A DNA stretch of 64,000 nucleotides from CAVXZE01 sp963766175 (GCA_963766175.1 CAVXZE010000007.1:1-64000); one strand, 5' to 3'; positions 25,309-34,309 are shown, counted from the first letter of the stretch. The notes: generated from the sequence alone by a model not told the origin. Translations and numbers: made by a program.

Positions 25309-26448
25309 ATGCATTTCGCGTTCACGGAGGAGCAGGAAGAGCTGCGCTCCCAGGCCCACGGCTTCCTGGGAGAGTTCTCCGCTCCCGAGCAAGTTCGCAA
25401 GGACATGGAGAGTGAGATGGGATACGACCCCGAGCTCTGGGGTCGTATCAGCGCCGAGCTCGGCTGGACCTCGGTGGTGATTCCCGAGGAGTACGGTGGC
25501 CTGGGCCTCAGCTACGTCGAGCTGATCGCGTTGATGGAGGAGATGGGCGCCGCGCTGCTCTGCGCCCCCTTTCTCTCGAGCGTGTGTCTCGCCGGCAGCG
25601 CGCTGATCCTCGGAGGCACCGAGGACCAGAAGCAGGAGCACCTTCCCGGCATCGCAGAGGGCACCACGATCGGCACCCTGGCCTACATGGAGTCGAACGG
25701 CCGGGCGTGTGCCAGCGGGATCGAGACGGTCGCGCGCAGGGACGGCGGCGACTTCATCCTGACCGGAGCCAAGAGCTTCGTTCTCGACGGTCACACCGCG
25801 GGGCTCCTGGTGGTGGCTGCGCGCCGGGCGGACTCGAGTGGCGAGGAAGGCATCAGCCTCTTCGTGGTTCCCTCCGACAGCCCGGGCCTCGAGAGACGGC
25901 TGCTCCCCACCATGGACCAGACCCGCAAGCAGGCGGAGCTGGCGCTCCACGACGTCCGTCTGCCCGCCTCGGCGCTGATGGGCGAGGAGGGGGAAGGCTG
26001 GAAGACGCTGAGCGGAGCCCTGGACCTCGCGGCGGTCGCGCTCGCGGCCGAGCAGGTGGGGGGCGCTCAGCGCTGCCTCGACATGTCCGTGCAATACGCC
26101 AACGAGCGCGTGCAGTTCGGCCGGCCGATCGGATCGTTCCAGGCGATCAAGCACAAGTGCGCCGACATGATGGTCGAGGTCGAATCGGCCCGCTCCGCCA
26201 GCTACTACGCGGGCTGGGCGGCATCCGAGGACACCGAGGATCTCCCGGTGGCGGCCGCGCTCGCCAAGGCCTTCTGCTCCGATACCTACTTCCACTGCGC
26301 AGCCCAGAGCCTCCAGATCCACGGCGGGGTCGGTTTCACCTGGGAATACGACGTCCACCTCTACTTCAAGCGCGCCAAAGCCACCGAGATCCTCTTCGGC
26401 TCCCCGGCGTACCATCGCGAGAGGGTTGCCCAGCACATGGGTCTCTAG
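25309..26448 (+). CDS. Acyl-CoA dehydrogenase
   Basis: The 379-residue protein begins MHFAFTEEQEELRSQAHGFL and has the conserved C-terminal RVQFGRPIGSFQAIKHKCADMM and HGGVGFTWEYDVHLYFKRAKA. The middle loop reads YMESNGRACASG rather than the usual SEPNAGSD, so substrate contacts differ. It is the last intact gene of the ipd operon and a third dehydrogenase there. In the mycobacterial regulon FadE31-33 act late in ring C/D degradation. Its TAG stop lies inside the left arm of the hairpin repeat that follows. Confidence 0.86.
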   Translation: MHFAFTEEQEELRSQAHGFLGEFSAPEQVRKDMESEMGYDPELWGRISAELGWTSVVIPEEYGGLGLSYVELIALMEEMGAALLCAPFLSSVCLAGSALILGGTEDQKQEHLPGIAEGTTIGTLAYMESNGRACASGIETVARRDGGDFILTGAKSFVLDGHTAGLLVVAARRADSSGEEGISLFVVPSDSPGLERRLLPTMDQTRKQAELALHDVRLPASALMGEEGEGWKTLSGALDLAAVALAAEQVGGAQRCLDMSVQYANERVQFGRPIGSFQAIKHKCADMMVEVESARSASYYAGWAASEDTEDLPVAAALAKAFCSDTYFHCAAQSLQIHGGVGFTWEYDVHLYFKRAKATEILFGSPAYHRERVAQHMGL

Positions 26449-26629
26449 CCCGCTTTTCTCACCAGGTCGCGTAGCGAGGGCGCCAAGAGTGCCGCAGATT
26501 CGCGGCCCTCGGACCGGAGGGGGCCGAAGGCGTACTTGGCAGTACGTCGAGGCCGCCGGAGGGAGAAGGTCGCGAATCTGCGGTGCTCTTGGCGGCCGCA
26601 GTAGCAAGCTGGTGAGAAATGCGGGCTAG
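26445..26629. repeat. 185-bp long imperfect palindrome with 21-bp terminal inverted repeats
   Basis: CTAGCCCGCTTTTCTCACCAG (left end, 26445-26465) and its reverse complement (26609-26629) match with one mismatch, and both ends carry CTAG. An inner pair, GCGCCAAGAG...GCAGATTCGCG near 26480-26499 and CGCGAATCTGCGG...CTCTTGGCG near 26570-26593, extends the symmetry, so nearly the whole element can fold into one large stem. No protein is encoded. It may be a miniature non-autonomous element or a large transcript-end structure for the ipd operon. A related single end is at about 42956-42985. Confidence 0.75.
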
Positions 26630-26670
26630 GAGACCGGGGCACCTCGGAAGCTGCGCGCAGGAGAGGGCTG

Positions 26671-26954
26671 ATGCGAGACGCGCTGGAGCTGGCGGGGAAG
26701 GTGGTCATCGTCACCGGTGGGGGAAGGCCCATCTCCATTACGGGGACGAGGAGGGGATCGCGCGCGTCGCCGCCATGGTGCCTCTGGGCAGGCTGGGAGA
26801 GCCCCGAGACGTGGGGAACGTTTGCCTGTTCCTCGCCTCGCCGCTGGCGAGCTACGTGACGGGCGCCAACCTGCTGGTGCACGGCGGGGGAGAGAAGCCG
26901 GCCTACCTGGAGGCGGCGGCGAAGGCGAGCGGCTCCCCCTCGCGAACGGTGTAG
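26671..26954 (+). pseudogene. Internally deleted SDR gene
   Basis: The start encodes an SDR cofactor site (MRDALELAGKVVIVTGGG) and the end encodes a typical SDR C-terminus (GRLGEPRDVGNVCLFLASP, then VTGANLLVHGGGEKP, stop at 26954). Only about 30 bases separate them where roughly 450 would be expected, and the two parts are in different frames. The catalytic Tyr-Lys region is missing, so the product cannot work. The last 70 bases occur again, inverted, at 37493-37566. Confidence 0.75.
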
Positions 26955-26966
26955 TCCAGAAGAGCA

Positions 26967-26998
26967 ACGCCCCGCCCCGGAAAACCGGGGCGGGGCGT
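26967..26998. terminator. Strong GC hairpin, bidirectional terminator
   Basis: ACGCCCCGCCCCGG, loop AAAA, CCGGGGCGGGGCGT is a perfect 14-bp stem between the SDR remnant (plus) and the Pro-Thr-rich protein gene (minus), which converge here. The same hairpin with loop TTTT lies in the inverted copy at 37449-37480. Confidence 0.8.
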
Positions 26999-27018
26999 CG
27001 TCAATCGCAGACCCCGAC

Positions 27019-29041
27019 TTAGGGCACCGGCATGACGACGATGTCGTCGAACTGGTGGAAATCGGGGAACATGGCGGCCGGGTCGTCGTCCCAGGTGACG
27101 GACTCCAGGTTCGTGAATCCGCTGGGGGAGAAGGTCTGGCAGCCGGGGCTCCCGTCGAGGGTGAAGCTGTCGGTCACCGGAGCACCGCCACCAGCGGGCG
27201 TTCCGCTGAAGTCGATCTGTACCGCGCCGCCGTTGGTGAACAGCTCACAGAGCTTGATCGAGAGCAGATCGAAGGCACCGCCACTAGGTACCGTCTCCAG
27301 CGTGATGGACCCGGCCAGAGACTCGAACAACGCCGGCGAGCCGGTGAAGTTGGTGCTCTGGTTCTGCCAGAGGCGGAACGAGTTCTGCGCGGTCAGCCTG
27401 TAGCCTTCCTCATCGTAGGGTGAGCCGGTCGGCGCGAAGCTGGTGCCATCCTGACCGAGGCTGTTGAAGTCGATGATCACCGATCCCGGTGCGGGCGTGG
27501 GTGTCGGCGCCGGGGGTGTCGGTGTCGCTGCCGGGGGCGTCGGCGTCACAGCCGGGGGTGTCGGCGTCACAGCCGGGGGCGTCGGTGTCGGAGTGGCCGG
27601 CACCGGCGTGGGAGTCGGCGTCACTGCCGGGGGCGTCGGTGTCGGAGTCGCTCCGCCGGGCGTGGGTGACGGCACCCACGTAGGTGACGGCACCGGCGTG
27701 GCGGTCGGTCGCGCCCGGCGTCGGCGTGGGTGTCGGTTCCGCCGTCACCGGGCAGCTGCCGTCGGCGGCCAGGTTGTCCGCCTGGTCGCAGTTCAGGTTC
27801 AAGCCGTCGAAGGCGTTCATCTTCAAGCACGCCACACAGCGAGCTGCCGCGATCGTGCAGTCCTCGACTTCGGCAAGCGTGGGCGCCGCGCAGGCACCGG
27901 GGAAGACCGTGCTCGGAAGGGCCTGAAGCGAGGCACACGTCTTGTCGACCTTGCTCATGAGCTGGTCCTGACTCTTCGTGATCTTCTTGTTCGAAGAGAG
28001 GACCGCGCCCAGGGCCGTCTCGAGCGCCGCAGCACTGTTGACCGCCGGCTCCTTGATGGCGCTCTTCTTGGCCTTGACGAGCTCCTTCAGGACGGCGTCC
28101 TCGAGCTTGTTGGCTCGCTTGAGCAGCTCGTTCTGGCACTTGGCCGTGTCCTTGTTGACGGCGGTCGTCAGCACGGCCCCATCGACCGGGTCGCCGAAGA
28201 TGGCGTGAATCAGGTCGATCGGCCCGGCCACGGCGGCGCCGTTCACCGCTGCTGCACCGGCGTAGCCGAAGGACGGTGCCGGATTGAGCGGAACACACAG
28301 CTTCGCGTCGTCCTTGAGCGTCTTCGCCTCGGCCTTCGCGACCCTTTGGCTGCTGTCACCGACCAGGCAGGCCTCGATGCTCGTGCCGAGCTTGCCCTTC
28401 TGGTGGCCCTTGATGCAGCTCTCGTTCTCCTTGAGCTGCTTCAGGTCGACCTTCTGGCCGTCCTTGTTCATCGCGTTGACGCATTTCTGCTGGTCTTTGT
28501 CTAGCGGACCGGGGCCCGGTGTGGGTGTCGGCCCCGGTGTCACCGTGGGTGCCGCCGTAGGAGTCGCGCCGGGCGTGGGTGTCGGCCCCGGTGTCACCGT
28601 GGGTGCCGCCGTAGGAGTCGCGCCGGGCGTGGGGGTCGGCCCCGGTGGCACCGTGGGTGCCGCCGTGGGAGTCGGCCCCGCCGTGGGCGTCGGCCCCGCC
28701 GTGGGCGTCGGCACCGCCGTGGGTGCCGCCGTGGGAGTCGGCCCCGCCGTGGGCGTCGGCCCCGCCGTGGGCGTGGGCACCGCCGTGGGTGCCGCCGTGG
28801 GAGTCGGCCCCGCCGTGGGAGTCGGCCCCGCCGTGGGAGTCGGCACCGCCGTGGGAGTCGGCACCGCCGTGGGCGTGGGTGTCCCGGGCAAGGCCGTGGG
28901 CGTGGGTGTCCCGGGCTCGGGCGTGGGCGTCGGGCCGGCCAGAGCGCTGGTCGCCCAGAGAGCGACGATGCCAACCAAGGCGATCCTCAGCACGCTCCGC
29001 ATCGTTATGCTGTGGGAAAAAAACGACCTGCAGCTTGTCAT
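27019..29041 (-). pseudogene. Secreted Cys-rich, Pro-Thr-rich protein, copy A (one frameshift)
   Basis: Read from 29041 it has a signal peptide (ALVGIVALWATSALAG), a very long Thr-Pro-rich linker, a Cys-rich alpha domain (starting DKDQQKCVNAMNKDG) and a second Thr-Pro linker. An extra base near 27706-27711 then throws it out of frame; removing it joins the C-terminal 27019-27693 part, a beta-sandwich-like domain (SVIIDFNSLGQDG to VVMPVP). The restored order matches the intact copy C at 35722, where every domain aligns. The N-terminal linker is much longer here. Function is unknown; export and an extended stalk suggest a surface or matrix role. ATG at 29002 is an alternative start. Confidence 0.72.
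28505..28955. repeat. Tandem 15-18 bp repeats coding the Pro-Thr linker of copy A
   Basis: About 450 bases of GCCGTGGGCGTCGGCCCC-like units, in blocks with a higher-order period, encode the repeated TPTA/TPTP stalk on the minus strand. Shorter arrays of the same kind lie in copy B (30045-30225) and copy C (35826-36018). The array is prone to slippage, and length differs strongly between the paralogues. Confidence 0.75.
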
Positions 29042-29119
29042 TTAGCTACTCCGACTTAAGCGTTTTGGTGGTTCAATAGTCGCGTTACACAGGCTCCGGC
29101 ATTGTCGGCCAGGTGAAGG

Positions 29120-30328
29120 CTACGGCACCGGCGTGGGAGTCGGCGTCGCTGCCGGGGGTGTCGGTGTCGCTGCCGGGGGTGTCGGTGTCGCTGCCGGGGG
29201 CGTCGGTGTCGCTGCCGGGGGCGTCGGTGTCGGAGTGGCCGGCACCGGCGTGGGAGTCGGCATCGGCGCTGCCTGCACCGGGCAGCTCATGTCGGCGGCC
29301 AGGTTGTCCGCCTGGTCGCAGTTCAGGTTCAAGCCGTCGAAGGCGTTCATCTTCAAGCACGCCACACAGCGAGCTGCCGCGATCGTGCAGGCCTCGACTT
29401 CGGCAAGCGTGGGCGCCGCGCAGGCACCGGGGAAGACCGTGCTCGGAAGGGATTGAAGCGGGGCACACGTCTTGTCGACCTTGCTCATGAGCTGGTCCTG
29501 ACTCTTCGTGATCTTCTTGTTCGAAGAGAGGACCGCGCCCAGGGCCGTCTCGAGCGCCGCAGCACTGTTGACCGCCGGCTCCTTGATGGCGCTCTTCTTG
29601 GCCTTGACGAGCTCCTTCAGGACGGCGTCCTCGAGCTTGTTGGCTCGCTTGAGCAGCTCGTTCTGGCACTTGGCCGTGTCCTTGTTGACGGCGGTCGTCA
29701 GCACGGCCCCATCGACCGGGTCGCCGAAGATGGCGTGAATCAGGTCGATCGGCCCATCCACCGCGGCCTGGTTCACCGCTGCTGCACCGGCGTAGCCGAA
29801 GGACGGTGCCGGATTGAGCGGAACACACAGCTTCGCGTCGTCCTTGAGCGTCTTCGCCTCGGCCTTCGCGACCCTTTGGCTGCTGTCACCGACCAGGCAG
29901 GCCTCGATGCTCGTGCCGAGCTTGCCCTTCTGGTGGCCCTTGATGCAGCTCTCGTTCTCCTTGAGCTGCTTCAGGTCGACCTTCTGGCCGTCCTTGTTCA
30001 TCGCGTTGACGCATTTCTGCTGGTCTTTGTCTAGCGGACCGGGGCCCGGCGTGGGTGTCGGCCCCGGTGTCACCGTGGGTGTCCCCGTCGGTCCCGCAGT
30101 CGGCGTCGGGCCCGGTGTCACAGTGGGTGTCCCCGTCGGTCCCGCAGTCGGCGTCGGGCCGATCGGCGGCGTCGGTGTCGGCGTCCCGCCTGACGCCGTC
30201 GGCGTCGGTGTTCCCGGCGGGGGCGTCGCCCCGGCCAAAGCGTTGCTGGCCCAGAGAGCAACGATGCCAACCAAGGCTATCCCCAGCAGAATCGTGATGG
30301 GAGAAGAACAGGACCTGCCGCTTGCCAT
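29120..30328 (-). CDS. Secreted Cys-rich, Pro-Thr-rich protein, copy B (no C-terminal domain)
   Basis: The 402-residue protein has the signal MASGRSCSSPITILLG...ASNALAG, a Thr-Pro linker, then the Cys-rich domain, which is nearly identical to copies A and C (Cys in QQKCVN, ESCIKG, EACLVG, KLCVP, AKCQN, KTCAP, GACAAP, EACTIA, ARCVACLK, LNCDQ, SCPV). It ends inside a second Thr-Pro linker at PVP and lacks the beta-sandwich domain. The ATG at 30328 is shared with copy C. The function is not recognised; the even Cys spacing suggests disulfides in an exported helical domain. Confidence 0.75.
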   Translation of the reverse strand: MASGRSCSSPITILLGIALVGIVALWASNALAGATPPPGTPTPTASGGTPTPTPPIGPTPTAGPTGTPTVTPGPTPTAGPTGTPTVTPGPTPTPGPGPLDKDQQKCVNAMNKDGQKVDLKQLKENESCIKGHQKGKLGTSIEACLVGDSSQRVAKAEAKTLKDDAKLCVPLNPAPSFGYAGAAAVNQAAVDGPIDLIHAIFGDPVDGAVLTTAVNKDTAKCQNELLKRANKLEDAVLKELVKAKKSAIKEPAVNSAAALETALGAVLSSNKKITKSQDQLMSKVDKTCAPLQSLPSTVFPGACAAPTLAEVEACTIAAARCVACLKMNAFDGLNLNCDQADNLAADMSCPVQAAPMPTPTPVPATPTPTPPAATPTPPAATPTPPAATPTPPAATPTPTPVP

Positions 30329-30626
30329 TTGACTACCCCGACTCAAAATGGTGGGTAAACCACCAGGAACGTTTCCGTGAACCGCTAGTGACGTTGCAGG
30401 TACTGTCGCACCGCGTGCCGGACCTTGTCAAGGCTGGGAGCCCCTGGCTGCCGAGTGAATCTGTTTCAGATCCGACAAGTTATTCGCTAGCTTGCGACCG
30501 GGTTCAAGGAGAGAACGGGATTTCCCCCATCGCGGAACTTGACGAGCAGGGAAATTGTCGTCCAAGCCCAGCGATTACCCAGCAACTGTGGGCTTTAAGG
30601 CCCACTCTGATGCTTTCGCGGGTCCG
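30329..30626. other. Intergenic leader of copy B plus unassigned sequence
   Basis: The first 140 bases or so are the upstream region of copy B. They match, inverted, the region before copy C (35570-35721), including the hairpin GGTGG-gtaaa-CCACC at 30350-30364. The remaining bases up to the SDR gene end at 30627 show no gene. A short GGGCTTTAAGGCCCA-type inverted repeat near 30590-30604 could end the SDR transcript. Confidence 0.5.
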
Positions 30627-31409
30627 TCAGGGATGTTGACTGCTTACCGCGATCGACTCTCCGGTCATGTAGGACGAGTAGTCGCTGGCCAGGAAGACCA
30701 TGACGTTGGCCACCTCCCATGGCTCGGCCCCGTGGCCGAAGGCCTCGCGTCCGGCGAGCTCTTCGAGCAGGCCTTCGGGGGTCACCTTGGAGAGAAATTT
30801 GTGGACGGCGAGGCTGGGAGCCACGGCATTGACGCGCACGCCCGCCTCCGCCGCTTCGATCGCCGCACAGCGGGTGAGAGCCATCACGCCCGCCTTGGCG
30901 GCCGCATAGTGGGCTTGGCCGGCCTGCGCCCGCCAGCCGAGCACCGATGCGTTGTTGACGATGGCGCCGCTGCGCCGCTCCATCATGTGCGGAAGGGTCG
31001 CTCGGATCATCCGGAAGGTCCCGGTCAGCGTGATTCCCAGGACTGCGTTCCACTGCTCATCGGTCATTTCGACGATGTTGGCGGTGCCGCCGAGGCCGGC
31101 GTTGTTGATCAGGACGTCGATGCGACCCATCTGCGAAATCGCCGCTCCGACCAGCCGCTGCACCTCCTCCTCTTCGGTCACATTGCAGAGGAGATGGGGA
31201 GGGCGGGCGCCGGTGAGCTTCTCGAGCTCGTCGGCGGCCTCGCCCAGGCGGCGCTCGTGGATGTCGCTGATCATCACGGAGGCGCCTTCCTCCGCGCAGC
31301 GCCGGGCGGTGGCAAAGCCGATGCCGGTACCCGCCGCTGCCGTCACCAGGACGGTCTTGCCCTCGAGGAGATGGTTCCCCTCTACGTAGGGAGGAGGCGT
31401 CCTGGTCAT
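30627..31409 (-). CDS. Short-chain dehydrogenase
   Basis: The 260-residue SDR has a slightly unusual cofactor site, VTAAAGTGIGFATARR (Ala-Ala-Ala-Gly instead of Thr-Gly), NNAG near residue 106, Ser in NNASVLGW and the catalytic YAAAK. It starts inside the stop of the fadE30-like gene (ATGA), so both are translated together. In the mycobacterial HIP regulon SDRs such as IpdF and Rv3549c reduce or oxidise ring keto/hydroxy groups. Which step this one serves is not clear from the sequence. Confidence 0.85.
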   Translation of the reverse strand: MTRTPPPYVEGNHLLEGKTVLVTAAAGTGIGFATARRCAEEGASVMISDIHERRLGEAADELEKLTGARPPHLLCNVTEEEEVQRLVGAAISQMGRIDVLINNAGLGGTANIVEMTDEQWNAVLGITLTGTFRMIRATLPHMMERRSGAIVNNASVLGWRAQAGQAHYAAAKAGVMALTRCAAIEAAEAGVRVNAVAPSLAVHKFLSKVTPEGLLEELAGREAFGHGAEPWEVANVMVFLASDYSSYMTGESIAVSSQHP

Positions 31410-32602
31410 CGCCGGGGCGCGGGGCTGGGCTCACGGGGCATTCCGAGAGCGCGCTCCGCGATGATGTTGCGCTGAATCTCGTTCGATCCCGCGTAGATCG
31501 TATCCGAGCGGGTGAAGAGGTAGAGGCGCTGCAGGAGGGTGAGGTCGTAGGGAAGCGCCTCGGCGATCTCGGCCTGCGGACCAAGCACGTCCATGGCGAG
31601 CTTTCCGAGCTCGCGATGCCAGGTCGCCCAGTAGATCTTGGTGATCATGGCCTCGCGGCTGAGCTCTCCACCACCGACGTGACTGAGCATCCGCAGCGTA
31701 TTCAGGCGCATGATGCGCAGGCGGATCCAGGCGTCCGCGAGGCGCTGGCGCATCACGGGATCAGCGGCGGCGCCGTTCGCCCGTGCGATCTCGAGGACCT
31801 CCTCCAGCTCGTTGTGGAAGGCCATCTGCTGGCCGAGAGTGGAGGCGCCCCGCTCGAACGCGAGGGTGCCCATGGCGACCTTCCAGCCGCCGTTGACCTC
31901 CCCCACGATGTTGTCGGCGGCGGTGCGCGCTCCGTCGAAGAAGACTTCGCTGAACTCCGCGTCTCCGGTGATCTGCACGATGGGGCGGATCTCGATGCCT
32001 TCCTGGCGCATCGGCACCAGCAGGTAGGAGATCCCCCGGTGCTTGGGCGCCGCATCCGGGTCGGTGCGGCAGAGGACGAAGATCCAGTCCGACCACTCCG
32101 CTCCCGAGGTCCAGACCTTCTGGCCGTTGATGACCCATTCGTCACCGACCAACTCGGCCCGGGTCTGGACGTTGGCGAGATCGGAGCCGGCGTTGGGCTC
32201 GGAGTATCCCTGGCACCAGAGGTCCTCGCCCTTGACGATGCCGGGCAGGAAGCGCTTCTTCTGCTCTTCGGTACCGAAGTGGATGATCGTCGGCCCCGCG
32301 AGGCCTTCGCCGATGTGGCCGAGGCGGCCCGGACCGCCGGCCCTGGCGTACTCTTCGTAGAAGATAACCTGCTGGATCAGGCTGAGGCCGCGGCCGCCGC
32401 ATTCCTTGGGAAACCCCACGCAGGCCCAACCGGCCTCGCCGAGCTTGCGTTCCCAGGCGCGCCGTTCTTCGACGAGCGCGCTCTCGTCCCCGGGGCCACC
32501 CCGGCCGCGCAGCTCCGCGAATTCGCCGGTCAGATGGTCGGCGAGCCATTGCGCGACCTCGCCGCGGAAAGCCTCGTCCTCTTCAGTAAAACGCAGGTCC
32601 AC
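31406..32602 (-). CDS. fadE30: Acyl-CoA dehydrogenase, FadE30-like
   Basis: The 398-residue protein strongly recalls mycobacterial FadE30: GEFAELRGRGGPGDE near residue 26, LWCQGYSEPNAGSDLANVQT, VWTSGAEWSDWIFVLCRTD, RPIVQITGDAEFSEVFFD and FTRSDTIYAGSNEIQRNIIAERALG. FadE30 dehydrogenates 5-hydroxy-HIP-CoA in steroid C/D ring breakdown. The YAG form replaces YEG at the usual base position. It precedes the SDR at 30627 with a four-base overlap. It is separated from the ipd operon by the rearranged repeat zone. Confidence 0.82.
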   Translation of the reverse strand: MDLRFTEEDEAFRGEVAQWLADHLTGEFAELRGRGGPGDESALVEERRAWERKLGEAGWACVGFPKECGGRGLSLIQQVIFYEEYARAGGPGRLGHIGEGLAGPTIIHFGTEEQKKRFLPGIVKGEDLWCQGYSEPNAGSDLANVQTRAELVGDEWVINGQKVWTSGAEWSDWIFVLCRTDPDAAPKHRGISYLLVPMRQEGIEIRPIVQITGDAEFSEVFFDGARTAADNIVGEVNGGWKVAMGTLAFERGASTLGQQMAFHNELEEVLEIARANGAAADPVMRQRLADAWIRLRIMRLNTLRMLSHVGGGELSREAMITKIYWATWHRELGKLAMDVLGPQAEIAEALPYDLTLLQRLYLFTRSDTIYAGSNEIQRNIIAERALGMPREPSPAPRR

Positions 32603-32720
32603 CGGCGCTCAGCTCCCTGGAAATCGATCCTATGGAAGCGGGCCGGTTCTGTCAAAACGGCCGGAAGGGCGCCGCGCTGCCGCTCCGTGTCGGCGAGAAG
32701 CACACAGCCAGGAGTGCACG

Positions 32721-33431
32721 TCAGCTCTCGCGTCGGCTCTCGTGCGCCTCGCGGGCCTGCCGGAGGAACTCCATCTTGGAGGGGTCGATGGAGATGAAGA
32801 GGCCCTCGGCTTCCGCTGTCACGACCCCGTCTGCGAGGATGCGGGCTTCGGTGAAGATCTTCCGTCCCTGGATGCGGACCAGCTCGGCTTCGATGATCAG
32901 CTCTCTGTGAAGTGGCGTCAGTTGGCGGTAACGAACGGTAAGGGTGCCGGTCATCCCCGGGTTGCCTCCCAGCGATTGCACGAATCCGAGCACTTCGTCG
33001 AAGGTGGCGGCGACGAAGCCGCCGTGCAGGGAGCCCGGCGGCCCCTCGTAGGCCGAGCCGAAGGTCACCGACGCGATCGCGCTCCGCTCACCGGACTGAG
33101 CGATCGTGATCGGGGGAGCGAGGGGATTGGCGAGACCGATCATCGGGCTCTGGTCGAAGAAGGCGCCGACGTCGCCCGCGTTGGCGGACTCGGCGTAGCC
33201 GTGAAAGTGCTTGAGGCGCGGATGCGCCTTCAACGCCTCGGCGTAGCGCTCCAATCCGTCGGCGGCCGCGCGAAGCTCCTCCTCGGGTGCATTGCTCGGC
33301 ACCAGGCGCTCGATCACCAGCCGCATCGCCCGGGCCAGACGGCGCTTCTGCTCCCAGGCGGCGGCGCCGGAGAGCTTGGTCACGTCCCAGTGCGCCTTGA
33401 TGGTGCGCTCTCTCTCGGAGCGATCGGCCAC
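32721..33431 (-). CDS. PaaI-type hotdog thioesterase
   Basis: The 236-residue protein has an N-terminal helical part and a C-terminal hotdog domain with the HGGFVAATFDEVLGF active-site helix preceded by YEGPPGS. The family hydrolyses CoA thioesters, often to release CoA from dead-end intermediates. The start is a GTG at 33431. It lies upstream of the fadE30-like gene on the same strand with a gap of 118 bases that holds no gene. Confidence 0.78.
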   Translation of the reverse strand: MADRSERERTIKAHWDVTKLSGAAAWEQKRRLARAMRLVIERLVPSNAPEEELRAAADGLERYAEALKAHPRLKHFHGYAESANAGDVGAFFDQSPMIGLANPLAPPITIAQSGERSAIASVTFGSAYEGPPGSLHGGFVAATFDEVLGFVQSLGGNPGMTGTLTVRYRQLTPLHRELIIEAELVRIQGRKIFTEARILADGVVTAEAEGLFISIDPSKMEFLRQAREAHESRRES

Positions 33432-33505
33432 GGTGGCACTAGATAGCTCAAGGCGCCATCGTCAACACGCCAACGGGAGAGTTGGAGCGACGCGAGGTGG
33501 GAACG

Positions 33506-34309
33506 ATGGGAAGGCCGGGGATGCTGGAGGGAAAGGTAGCGATCGTGACCGGTGCGGCGCGGGGCACCGGAGAGGTGACTGCGCGGCTCTTCGTGGAGGA
33601 GGGCGCGAAGGTGGTGCTGGCCGACATCTGCGACGAGCCCGGTGAGGGCGTGGCCGGAGAGCTGGGCGAGGCGGCGCACTACGTCCACCTCGACGTCACC
33701 TCGGAGACCGACTGGCGAAGCGCCGTGGAGGTCGCCACCGAGCGCTTCGGGTCTCTCGACGTCCTGGTGAACAACGCGGGAGTTCTTCTCCTCGCCGCCA
33801 TCGCGGACACGGAGCTCGCCGAGTTCGAGCGCGTGGTTCGCGTCAACCAGATCGGTACGTTTCTGGGGATCAAGGCGGTGATCGGTCCGATGCAGCAGGC
33901 GGGAGCCGGCTCCATCGTCAACATCTCCTCCATCGATGGGCTCTCGGCGCAGAACGGCCTGATGGCCTACGCCGCCAGCAAATGGGCAGTGCGGGGGATG
34001 ACCAGGGTCGCGGCGCTCGAGCTCGGCAAGTTCGGTATCCGGGTGAACGCGGTCTGCCCCGAGGCGGGCAGCCCGGAGATGATCGCTCCCTACATTCCGC
34101 CCGGCGTCGATGTCGAGCAGGTGATCGCCCACGGGCAGCCCTATCTGGCGCCTCAAAAGACCCGATCCAGCGGAGAGAAGATGCGGGACATCGCCCGTCT
34201 GGTGGCGTTCCTGGCCTCCGACGCCAGCGCATCGTGCACTGGGGGCGACTTCCCGATCGATGGTGGAAACACCGCTGGGAAGCTGGTGCGGGGCGCGCCG
34301 GGCGCCTGA
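33506..34309 (+). CDS. Short-chain dehydrogenase
   Basis: The 267-residue classical SDR has VTGAARGTGEVTARLF at the cofactor site, NNAGVLLLA, Ser in NISSIDGLS and catalytic YAASK. The tail (SCTGGDFPIDGGNTAG) is of the 3-alpha/20-beta-hydroxysteroid dehydrogenase type, which fits the steroid context, though the family is broad. ATG at 33506 follows GAGGTGGGAACG; an upstream in-frame start at 33482 and a downstream ATG at 33521 are possible. It is divergent from the thioesterase gene. Confidence 0.83.
   Translation: MGRPGMLEGKVAIVTGAARGTGEVTARLFVEEGAKVVLADICDEPGEGVAGELGEAAHYVHLDVTSETDWRSAVEVATERFGSLDVLVNNAGVLLLAAIADTELAEFERVVRVNQIGTFLGIKAVIGPMQQAGAGSIVNISSIDGLSAQNGLMAYAASKWAVRGMTRVAALELGKFGIRVNAVCPEAGSPEMIAPYIPPGVDVEQVIAHGQPYLAPQKTRSSGEKMRDIARLVAFLASDASASCTGGDFPIDGGNTAGKLVRGAPGA

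Noticed and set aside
27464..28504. Long plus-strand open frames opposite the Pro-Thr and Cys-rich genes (also at 29453-30034 and 36022-36567)
   Set aside because: They are mirror frames of a repetitive, GC-rich gene. The signal peptide, Cys pattern and domain order are all on the other strand, and the same false frames appear opposite all three copies.
28505..28955. CRISPR-like regular repeats
   Set aside because: The units are contiguous, 15-18 bases long, have no unique spacers and code for Thr-Pro repeats in frame with a secreted protein.
30555..31475. 306-codon plus-strand frame over the SDR at 30627
   Set aside because: Antisense of a well-defined SDR with NNAG and YAAAK motifs; the plus frame has no recognisable content.
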